From positions 1 to 15,521 of the forward strand of contig CAZDEH010000023.1 in the NCBI GenBank assembly GCA_964504665.1: a DNA stretch of 15,521 nucleotides. The letters are read 5' to 3'. Source of the DNA: STC-54 sp964504665. GTDB taxonomy: Bacteria; Patescibacteriota; Microgenomatia; Daviesbacterales; UBA10151. The notes beneath the pieces are model-generated. The model had not been told where the DNA came from. It worked only from the letters and a program-made list of their open reading frames with translations, and made no database searches. Shown one piece after another: positions 6,197-12,360 of the stretch. The stretch's first letter is position 1; the number at the start of each line of letters is the position of its first letter. Position numbers and translations under genes: made by a program.

Positions 6197-6817
6197 ATGC
6201 TGGATAGTTTCTTAAAACAATCTAAACCTATGCTTTTTAGGAGAAAAGAAACAATCACAGGCTCCGATGACCCTAGACGTATTTTTTATTTATATCAAGG
6301 ATACGTCAGACTATACACTGTTTCCAAAGAGGGAAGTGAGCTAACACTACACATTTTTCCTCCCTACTCTATTTTTCCAATTCTTTGGAATAAACAAATG
6401 GCATTTGATCAATATTATTTTGAATCCTTAACCCCGGTTGAAGTTTACAGTGTTGAAAAGGCTAAATTACTGCAGTTTATTGAGCAGACACCTGATGCAG
6501 CCTTAGAAATATTACAACAATTATCCTTATTTACAAAATCTACCATCAAAAAACTGGAATTTAAAATCTTTGGTGATGCCAATCAACAAGTGATGGCGAC
6601 TCTATTAAACTTGGCTGAATGTTTCGGTAAAAAAGATAAAGGTGGCACTGTTATTGCCTACTGGTTTACTCATCAGGATATTGCCAGCTTCACGGGTTTA
6701 TCCAGGGAAAGAGTTACTATAGAACTAAATAATTTACTCAGTAAGGGAGTTATTTATTACAACAATCATTTTATTACAATTCCCAAAATTGGGTTATTCG
6801 AAGAGGAGTTAGAATAA
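6197..6817 (+). CDS. Crp/Fnr-family transcriptional regulator
   Basis: The 206-aa protein has an N-terminal cyclic-nucleotide-binding-like beta-roll (about 12-95), a dimerisation helix (about 98-125) and a C-terminal winged helix-turn-helix (158-186) with THQDIASFTGLSRERV. The recognition helix keeps the Arg-Glu pair (170-171) that reads the TGTGA half-site in Crp, but the later Crp Arg is Ile here. The cNMP phosphate-binding cassette (GE...R-T) is absent and there is only one Cys (142). So neither cAMP sensing nor an Fnr-type iron-sulfur cluster is likely, and the signal is unknown. I placed the start at ATG 6197; an upstream TTG at 6101 lies inside the cupredoxin gene. It probably binds the palindrome at 5699-5714. 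The kinase gene starts 2 bp after its stop. Confidence 0.9.
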   Translation: MLDSFLKQSKPMLFRRKETITGSDDPRRIFYLYQGYVRLYTVSKEGSELTLHIFPPYSIFPILWNKQMAFDQYYFESLTPVEVYSVEKAKLLQFIEQTPDAALEILQQLSLFTKSTIKKLEFKIFGDANQQVMATLLNLAECFGKKDKGGTVIAYWFTHQDIASFTGLSRERVTIELNNLLSKGVIYYNNHFITIPKIGLFEEELE

Positions 6818-6819
6818 AC

Positions 6820-8343
6820 ATGAAGATAGAGCATCCTGATTATTTACGTGCATTACAGATCATCCCTGAGGCTATCCTTATTACAGATATCAACTCCAAT
6901 ATTGTTTATATAAATTCTGTTTTAGAACAATTAACAGGTTATAAATTAGCAGAAGTCAAAGGAAAAAATCCCAGGATATTAAAAAGTGGACAAACTCCCC
7001 CAAGAGTTTACCATAAACTTTACCAAAGGTTAACAAAAGGCAAATCTTTTACTACCAAAGAAGTAGTTAACAAAAGAAAAGACGGTTCATTATACCAAAT
7101 TGACGCCAGTTATGTACCTCTTTGCCAAGAAGGGAAACCTGTTTTCTATATACAAATTCAGCATGATATTACCAAACACAAAATAGCAGAAGCAGAACTT
7201 ATAAAACGCACTACCCAACTGACAAATTTAAATTGGTCTTTACAAGAAGAATTTGTCAAAAAAAAGGCGTTGTTTGAAAGTATCGGTGATGGCGTGATCG
7301 CAATGGATAAAAAAGGTAAAATCATGGATTTAAATAAAAAAACTGAAACTATTTTTGGCTGGAAAACAGAAGATGTAGTGGGAAAATCATTATTTAAGGA
7401 ATTTAAATTGGCAGATGAACATGGCAAAATAGTTCCTAAGAATCTCCGTCCTATCCAATTGGCCATAACTTCCGCTCAAGTAGGACACGGAATTTATTTT
7501 CTGGTAAGAAAGGGGGTTAAAAAAATTCCTCTATCTATTACCTCCGCACCGGTAATTTTAGACGGATCAGTGATAGGAGCAGTAAATATTTATCAGAATG
7601 TAAGCCAACAAGTGGCCGTTGACCAGGCTAAAGATGAATTCCTTTATTTTGCTTCCCATACGCTACGGACTCCCCTTTCCGCCGTAGCTTGGTCAATTGA
7701 GAGGCTAAAAGAAAACAGTAAAGATTATTCTGCAGCGCAAAAGAAGTCCATTGATCAAATTTATGACCAAACCCAAAGGATGATAAATCTCACAAATGAC
7801 CTACTGGATGCAACCAGAATAGAATTAGGCACCCTTTCCTATAGATACGAGGAAACAAATCCCATTGATATATCCAACAATGTGATCACTGATTTAAAAA
7901 ACCGTATTAAAGACAAAAATATTAAGTTTAAGCTTACTTCCATAAAAAGTGTTAGCACTTATCAAACATATTCCAATGCAATTTATATGATTTTGCACAA
8001 TCTTTTGTCTAATGCTGTTAAGTTTACGCCTGATGGAGGAACAGTCCGTTTAGAAATTTCCAAAACAGAGAAGGAACTTATTCTCCAGGTTAGTGATTCA
8101 GGGGTGGGGATTCCAAAACTAGCCCGGGCCAAAATATTTCAAAAAATGTACCGAGCCAACAATGTTAAGAATAAGTTTGAAGGTAGTGGACTCGGTTTAT
8201 ATATCACAAACGGAATTATTAACCACATGAGAGGCAAAATAACAGTTAAGTCAAAAATGGGTCATGGTACAACTTTCACTGTGATGCTACCTTTAACACC
8301 ACTGACTATCCACCCAAAACAAACAGAAAGAATATATTTATGA
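6820..8343 (+). CDS. PAS-PAS sensor histidine kinase with unusual H-box
   Basis: The 507-aa protein has a first PAS domain (about 8-118, with the NPRILKSGQTPP motif typical of NifL-type PAS), a coiled linker (120-150), a second PAS domain (about 150-265), HisKA and HATPase_c. The phospho-acceptor is His280 in ASHTLRTPLS. The residue after the His is Thr rather than the usual Glu or Asp, which in HisKA kinases contributes to catalysis and phosphatase activity. The N-box (NLLSN, 394-398), G1 (DSGVG, 426-430) and G2 (GSGLGL, 455-460) are intact. No membrane helices are present; PAS sensing of a redox, oxygen or flavin signal would fit the cupredoxin/Crp context. Its stop overlaps the start of the receiver gene by 4 bp, so that protein is its probable partner. 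Confidence 0.93.
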   Translation: MKIEHPDYLRALQIIPEAILITDINSNIVYINSVLEQLTGYKLAEVKGKNPRILKSGQTPPRVYHKLYQRLTKGKSFTTKEVVNKRKDGSLYQIDASYVPLCQEGKPVFYIQIQHDITKHKIAEAELIKRTTQLTNLNWSLQEEFVKKKALFESIGDGVIAMDKKGKIMDLNKKTETIFGWKTEDVVGKSLFKEFKLADEHGKIVPKNLRPIQLAITSAQVGHGIYFLVRKGVKKIPLSITSAPVILDGSVIGAVNIYQNVSQQVAVDQAKDEFLYFASHTLRTPLSAVAWSIERLKENSKDYSAAQKKSIDQIYDQTQRMINLTNDLLDATRIELGTLSYRYEETNPIDISNNVITDLKNRIKDKNIKFKLTSIKSVSTYQTYSNAIYMILHNLLSNAVKFTPDGGTVRLEISKTEKELILQVSDSGVGIPKLARAKIFQKMYRANNVKNKFEGSGLGLYITNGIINHMRGKITVKSKMGHGTTFTVMLPLTPLTIHPKQTERIYL

Positions 8344-8717
8344 AAACACAAGCAAAAAAGATATTACTGATTGAAGACGAAAAGGTATTACTCAACCTTT
8401 TATCAGATACGTTTACAGACTCGGGATTTGAAGTTAGCTGTGCCGAAAATGCTGAGTTGGGTATAAAATTAGCTTTACGAAAGCATCCAAATTTAATCTT
8501 ATTGGATATTATTCTCCCCAAAATGGATGGGTTAACTATGTTAAAAAAACTGCGTAAAGACAAATGGGGCAAAGGAGTTCCGGTTATTGTCCTGTCTAAT
8601 TTGGATGACCAAAAAAAGGTTTCAGAGGCAATGAAAATTGGAGTCTATGATTTTTTAGTTAAAAGTAACGTCAAGCTTTTTGACGTAGTAAAACAGGTTA
8701 CGGAAGTTTTAAGTTAG
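8340..8717 (+). CDS. Single-domain (CheY-like) response regulator
   Basis: The 125-aa protein is a receiver domain only: acidic pocket IEDE (11-14), phospho-acceptor Asp56 in LLDIILPKMDG, switch Ser86 in VLSNLDD, and Lys108 in LVKSN. No output domain follows, so it must act by protein contact or in a phosphorelay. Its ATGA overlap with the PAS kinase (start 8340, kinase stop 8341-8343) indicates translational coupling and a kinase-regulator pair. A 7-bp hairpin, ACGTCAA/TTGACGT (8668-8686), lies inside the coding sequence near its end, without a T-run. A second structured leader begins about 75 bp after its stop. Confidence 0.94.
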   Translation: MKTQAKKILLIEDEKVLLNLLSDTFTDSGFEVSCAENAELGIKLALRKHPNLILLDIILPKMDGLTMLKKLRKDKWGKGVPVIVLSNLDDQKKVSEAMKIGVYDFLVKSNVKLFDVVKQVTEVLS

Positions 8718-8792
8718 CACGCTCTTTTTACTACTATTATTGTTACCAAGATAACAGAATTTCCTTTAATTTAATGATAAATTTAAAACATA

Positions 8793-8895
8793 GGCTGGGG
8801 GTAGGAAATTAAGTTATATTAATTTCTAAGATGAAAAGGAAAGATTACACTTAAAATAAAATCTTTCAAACAATTCTTAGTCCTGCCCCCAAGCT
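8793..8895 (+). ncRNA. Structured RNA leader B upstream of the 51-aa peptide
   Basis: The closing helix pairs TGGGGGTAGGA (8796-8806) with TCCTGCCCCCA (8881-8891), including one G-U, and continues as GGC/GCT (8793-8795 with 8893-8895) past a bulged A. Inside are two further elements. The first is a hairpin, AATTAA/TTAATT (8807-8812 with 8819-8824; loop GTTATA), that can extend to GAAATTAA/TTAATTTC by invading the closing helix. The second is an arm with CTAAGA/TCTTAG (8826-8831 with 8875-8880) at its base and GAAAGATT/AATCTTTC (8839-8846 with 8860-8867) at its tip. The result is a compact three-way junction. The left-arm core GGGGGTAGGA is identical to that of leader A, and the right-arm differences are all pairing-compatible. 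I do not recognise the RNA family. Confidence 0.65.
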
Positions 8896-8904
8896 AATGA
8901 ATTG

Positions 8905-9060
8905 ATGATTAAAGTCAAAAAGTTATTAATGAGAAGTGTGTTAGGAAATTTAGTTAATCTCTGGACTGCGCCTACAGACGCTCCAATTAGTAAAACTAAT
9001 CTCGAGGAAAATTTCACGGGGTATATTTTTGGAAATATAATCCTCAGTAAAAAGGGCTAG
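8905..9060 (+). CDS. Small conserved peptide (paralogue of the 4786 peptide), unknown function
   Basis: A 51-aa basic peptide lacking cysteines and any membrane helix. It contains LWTAPTDAP (residues 19-27) and ends GYIFGNIILSKKG-stop, matching the C-terminal half of the 74-aa product at 4786-5010. The frame is closed upstream by TAG at 8878, so the long basic N-terminus of the other copy is absent. ATG 8905 is the first ATG; TTG 8902 and ATG 8929 are alternatives. It follows structured leader B by 9 nt. The -10 of rsmI begins 17 bp after its stop. Synonymous codon differences between the two copies argue that both are translated. No known family is recognised. Confidence 0.7.
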   Translation: MIKVKKLLMRSVLGNLVNLWTAPTDAPISKTNLEENFTGYIFGNIILSKKG

Positions 9061-9074
9061 TTTATCTCCGGTCG

Positions 9075-9083
9075 TGATATACT
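9075..9083 (+). promoter_or_regulatory. Extended -10 promoter of rsmI, predicted leaderless
   Basis: TGATATACT is an extended -10 (TG-n-TATACT). The -10 ends at 9083, so the predicted +1 is 9090, the A of the rsmI start codon. No convincing -35 lies 16-18 bp upstream, which extended -10 promoters tolerate. Confidence 0.6.
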
Positions 9084-9089
9084 CATCTT

Positions 9090-9773
9090 ATGTTATACAT
9101 CGTTCCAACCCCAATTGGTAATTTAAAAGATATTACCTTAAGAGCTCTTGAAGTTTTACAAAGTTGTGATGGAATAATCTGTGAGGATTCAAGAAGAACA
9201 AATATCTTATTGCAACATTTTAAAATCAAAAAACTACTTTTAATCCTTAATAATTTTAACGAAAACAGACAATTTCCCATCATTTTAAACAGATTGATTA
9301 GTGGAGAAAATTTATGCTTAGTTTCTGATGCAGGAACTCCTCTTATCTCAGATCCTGGATATAAATTAGTTAGGGAGTGTCTATCTTCAGACATTCAGGT
9401 TGACTCTCTTCCAGGACCAAGTTCAGTAATCACGGCATTAACCCTTTCCGGACTTCCGCCGGATAAGTTTTTATTTTTAGGTTATCTTCCTGAAAAACCA
9501 GGTCATAGAAAAACCTTTCTAGTACACCTGAGTGGTGGTTTAGCTATGACACCTAGGGGTATTACCTATATTTTATTTGTGGCACCTCATAAATTAATCA
9601 GAACTTTAGGGGATATGAAGGAAGTTTTTGGAGATATTGAAATAGTTTTAGCTATTGAACTAACCAAAATTCATCAATCAGTAAAAAAACAAAAAATCAG
9701 TTCCTGGCTGGAAGATTTTAATAAAAAACCTCCAAAAGGTGAATTTGTCCTGTTATTTAACTTATCTAAATAA
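9090..9773 (+). CDS. rsmI: 16S rRNA (cytidine(1402)-2'-O)-methyltransferase RsmI
   Basis: The 227-aa protein is an SAM-dependent tetrapyrrole-methylase-fold enzyme that 2'-O-methylates C1402 in the decoding centre of 16S rRNA. The family signatures appear in order: VPTPIGNLKDITLRALE (residues 5-21), CEDSRRTNILL (31-41), SDAGTPLISDPGY (84-96), and PGPSS followed by ALTLSGLPPDKFLFLGYLP. The C-terminal part (YILFVAPHKL, GEFVLLF) completes the usual core; the protein is shorter than the E. coli enzyme (about 286 aa), having little beyond the catalytic domains. It appears to be a monocistronic housekeeping gene with its own leaderless promoter. It ends 6 bp from the convergent PEP-synthase-like gene. 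Confidence 0.96.
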   Translation: MLYIVPTPIGNLKDITLRALEVLQSCDGIICEDSRRTNILLQHFKIKKLLLILNNFNENRQFPIILNRLISGENLCLVSDAGTPLISDPGYKLVRECLSSDIQVDSLPGPSSVITALTLSGLPPDKFLFLGYLPEKPGHRKTFLVHLSGGLAMTPRGITYILFVAPHKLIRTLGDMKEVFGDIEIVLAIELTKIHQSVKKQKISSWLEDFNKKPPKGEFVLLFNLSK

Positions 9774-9778
9774 GATAA
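9762..9778. terminator. Weak hairpin between convergent rsmI and PEP-synthase-like genes
   Basis: TTATCT (9762-9767) pairs with AGATAA (9773-9778) around a 5-nt loop and covers the rsmI stop codon. It sits where a bidirectional terminator would be, but it is AT-only apart from one pair and lacks a T-tract. Confidence 0.25.
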
Positions 9779-9779
9779 A

Positions 9780-11249
9780 CTATTCAGTAGCAGAAAAAGT
9801 TCTTTTTTGGACTATTCTTCTTTCAACCCAAGCTAAGTGTTCTGGTAGATTAACAGTCTCAGATAAAGTATTAGCTACAATACCAAAACAACCCTGATCT
9901 ATTAAAAAATCCAATACATCTGGGTGTAATATTAACGTCCCCCTAGCAATAAACAGTATTCTTTCCCGATGTAATATTTTAAATACCGGCTCCAGGAATT
10001 TTATTATCGTTCCTGTATTATATTTTGCCAAATCAGACTGGTCAGAGTGATTATCAATAAGAAGTTTCTGGAGATAATCAAAATCAAAAATAATTCCGTC
10101 AATTCCCGCTTCAAGATAGTTTGCGATATTAATAATATTTTCAGGAATAGACATTTCCAACCAAAATTTTAGTGTTCCTTTTCGGTTAAGACCTTTAGAA
10201 CTAAGCTCTTGCTTAATTTGCAGCAGTTGGTCTAAAGAGGTCACCCTTGGTATAGCGACTTCAACATTTAATAAGTTTTTTTTATTCCTGACAAATAGTA
10301 AAGCTTCTATTGCGATACTAAGTTCTTCTTTTCTGTGTAATAGCCTGAGTGTACCTTTTATTTCTCCATCATAAATATCTGATAATTTATATATAACTGG
10401 CTGATTAGGGTAAGATAACGCACCTTCACATAATCTAAAAACTAGTTCATCAAAATCACGCGAATCCTCACCTGCCACGAGTAGTCCGTCAATATCCGGA
10501 TCAATGGCAAAACCATTCGCTAAATTAAGAAAAAGTTTAGTTGCTGATTTGATAATTTTTTTCCGCTGGGTTTGTGGAATAAAAATACCTTCTGATTGAG
10601 ATAAAAAAACTGACTGGGTAAAAGGATGCAAGCTATAAATTTTGATATGATCCTCAGTCTTCAAAAATTTAAAAATTTGGGGGATAAATAGTTTTTTATT
10701 GCCATTTATAACTATCTGATCTACTTTATTCATTTCAGAGGGTGATAACTTACTTGGGAAAGTTATCACTACCTCATTTTTTTCAGGATCAAAAAAAGCT
10801 TCTCCGAGATTAAAACCATCATTTAAGAAAAAAACTGCTTGTGCGGTCAGGTTTTCTGCAATACCCTTACCCAGTCCCATGTTCCAAATCTTAGCTCTAA
10901 TCTCATCCAACCACAGATTGAGGAGTGATTGCCATAGATTCTTTTTCCCTTGATAAGTCTTTCCTTTCAAGAAATAAGATTTGCAGGTTAAAAGTTTCTG
11001 TTCAAGGTCAATTGGTAAAGCGATTTTCGCAATTTCATTCTTAATAAGAGTTAGCTTTTGTTCAAAGACCTCTTTATCAGTACCCTGAGTATGTTTCAGT
11101 ACAGTCTGGAGAATTATTTCTGGTGGGGAGATAACAATTCCCGGTAAAATCGGATAATCTAAGCGTTTTAAAGCAGATAGATTATATAAATCTGTGCCAA
11201 AAACAATTTTATCAGTTAAAGCTAAGCTTTCTATAGGCAGAATTTCCAT
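9780..11249 (-). CDS. PEP synthase-like protein, probably catalytically inactive
   Basis: The 489-aa protein resembles a shortened phosphoenolpyruvate synthase (PpsA is about 800 aa). RLDYPILPGIVISP (residues 29-42) matches the start of the ATP-grasp domain. QPVIYKLSDIYDGE (283-296), GTLRLLHRKEEL (299-310), VAIPRVTSLDQL (331-342) and IDGIIFDFDYLQKL (383-396) match successive parts of the C-terminal PEP-utilising barrel, and RIVQKR is near the end. The central phosphohistidine domain is missing. Where the barrel carries its catalytic Cys (GICGQ-type loop), this protein reads LFIARGTLIL (432-441). The ATP-grasp core is also much reduced. I infer a pseudoenzyme, perhaps structural or regulatory. 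It is the last gene of the six-gene minus-strand operon, 1 bp after the DUF192 stop. The frame is intact, so it is not a recent pseudogene. Confidence 0.75.
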   Translation of the reverse strand: MEILPIESLALTDKIVFGTDLYNLSALKRLDYPILPGIVISPPEIILQTVLKHTQGTDKEVFEQKLTLIKNEIAKIALPIDLEQKLLTCKSYFLKGKTYQGKKNLWQSLLNLWLDEIRAKIWNMGLGKGIAENLTAQAVFFLNDGFNLGEAFFDPEKNEVVITFPSKLSPSEMNKVDQIVINGNKKLFIPQIFKFLKTEDHIKIYSLHPFTQSVFLSQSEGIFIPQTQRKKIIKSATKLFLNLANGFAIDPDIDGLLVAGEDSRDFDELVFRLCEGALSYPNQPVIYKLSDIYDGEIKGTLRLLHRKEELSIAIEALLFVRNKKNLLNVEVAIPRVTSLDQLLQIKQELSSKGLNRKGTLKFWLEMSIPENIINIANYLEAGIDGIIFDFDYLQKLLIDNHSDQSDLAKYNTGTIIKFLEPVFKILHRERILFIARGTLILHPDVLDFLIDQGCFGIVANTLSETVNLPEHLAWVERRIVQKRTFSATE

Positions 11250-11250
11250 C

Positions 11251-11739
11251 TTATTTAATTATAACTACGTCATTTCCAACTCTGATATTTTTGGAATCAA
11301 TAAAACCAGCATTCACTTCTAAAACCATGTCTACATCGGCAATAGGTTGTAGGAGGGGTAAATCAGCATCTTTCTGATCCGGGGTTGGTTTAGGCACATT
11401 TTTCAAAAGATCTACAACTTTGCCATTATTAATAAAAATAAAATCCAAGGGAAATTTGATACCTTTCATCCAAAATTTATATTTTTTACTTTCCGGAAAA
11501 ACGAACAACATCCCGGAATCGGATGCAATACTTTCCTTATCGCCTAATCCTTTTGCTCTTTCCTGAGGGGTATCAGCTACCTCCACTTTCACAAAAGCCG
11601 ATCCAATGTTAATTTGAGTTTGTGTTAAGGGAGCTTTGTTTGGTAAAAATGAAAGCAGAATACTTGGATCGTGATAAAGATAAAAACTGGCAAAAATAAG
11701 TAAAGTTAGCGTTATTATCTGAATCCAAAATTTCTTCAT
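11251..11739 (-). CDS. DUF192 family exported protein
   Basis: The 162-aa protein has an N-terminal membrane anchor or signal (about 4-22) and then a DUF192 domain (about 42-162). Characteristic blocks are EVADTPQERAKGLGDKESI (53-71), GMLFVFPESKKYKFWMKGI (76-94) and FPLDFIFI (96-103). The function of DUF192 is not established; members are small, mostly exported proteins. It follows the thermonuclease gene by 24 bp and precedes the PEP-synthase-like gene by 1 bp, so co-transcription is likely. No good Shine-Dalgarno precedes the ATG; a hairpin occupies the gap. Confidence 0.92.
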   Translation of the reverse strand: MKKFWIQIITLTLLIFASFYLYHDPSILLSFLPNKAPLTQTQINIGSAFVKVEVADTPQERAKGLGDKESIASDSGMLFVFPESKKYKFWMKGIKFPLDFIFINNGKVVDLLKNVPKPTPDQKDADLPLLQPIADVDMVLEVNAGFIDSKNIRVGNDVVIIK

Positions 11740-11748
11740 TTTATTAAT

Positions 11749-11775
11749 TGTACATTGTAAATATTACATTGTACA
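11749..11775. repeat. Intergenic hairpin between thermonuclease and DUF192 genes
   Basis: TGTACA-T-TGTA and TACA-T-TGTACA face each other around a 5-nt loop (11760-11764): ten base pairs with one mismatch. It includes the thermonuclease stop codon (11764-11766) and ends 9 bp before the DUF192 ATG, so it could mark mRNA processing or uncouple translation. Confidence 0.45.
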
Positions 11776-12360
11776 TTTACCCCATAAACCCCTTTGATTC
11801 TCCCTAGCTTCTCTTTCTGCTTCTACAAACTGGGTGGCAAATTTAACATCTGGAGGATACGTGGAGGCTTTAGCAAAACCCTGTCTTACTAAATAATCAT
11901 TAATAAAAATCAGATTGCCATTATCCCGTTTTACATACACATACCGCAGTAATCTATTATATTTATCGGTTTCAGAAACATCTTTTGCTAACACAACATT
12001 TTTTCCTTCAACTAATTTTTTATTTTCATCTGAAGCTTCTTTCCCAAAACATCCAACGGAGCGTCTTGGGTCAACTGTTTCCGGTGTATCTATCCCTATA
12101 TATCTAATTTTCTCACCGGTGGATATTTCAATCGTGTCACCATCTATCACTCTACTAACCTTAAACTCTTCATTTTGAGTTTCCAGCTTAAGGGGAAATG
12201 GAGATATAGTTATTACAGGAGAAGTAGGTATAGGAACTTGGCTTAAACTTAAGTTAGGCTGGGTTTGCCTAAACCCAATCCAGAGTAATACACCTCCCAA
12301 AGTTACTAAAAATATAGATAAAACGACAAACTTAAGTTTTGTATTCACCTCATCACTCAT
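11764..12360 (-). CDS. Staphylococcal-nuclease-like thermonuclease, membrane-anchored
   Basis: The 198-aa protein has an N-terminal hydrophobic segment (about 9-30), a Pro/Ser/Thr linker and an SNase (OB-fold) domain from about 65. Catalytic positions of the family are present: VIDGDTIEI (71-79), Arg86 and RYIGIDTPE (86-94) with Asp91 and Glu94, and KYNRLLRYVYV (133-143) with Arg136. It should be a Ca2+-dependent nuclease acting outside the membrane, where it could degrade DNA or RNA for nucleotide scavenging, as expected for a lineage unable to make nucleotides (inference). Its ATG overlaps the end of the permease gene by 8 bp (ATGAGTGA), so the two are translationally coupled. Confidence 0.93.
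   Translation of the reverse strand: MSDEVNTKLKFVVLSIFLVTLGGVLLWIGFRQTQPNLSLSQVPIPTSPVITISPFPLKLETQNEEFKVSRVIDGDTIEISTGEKIRYIGIDTPETVDPRRSVGCFGKEASDENKKLVEGKNVVLAKDVSETDKYNRLLRYVYVKRDNGNLIFINDYLVRQGFAKASTYPPDVKFATQFVEAEREARENQRGLWGKCTM

Noticed and set aside
4647..8895. The two GGGGGTAGGA inverted repeats as ends of a transposon or MITE
   Set aside because: Each inverted repeat encloses only a 74-83 nt region that differs between copies, there are no target-site duplications that I can see, and both are followed by a conserved reading frame outside the repeat.
8793..8895. tRNA or tmRNA gene
   Set aside because: No acceptor/T-arm consensus or CCA end, and the stem spacing does not fit a cloverleaf.
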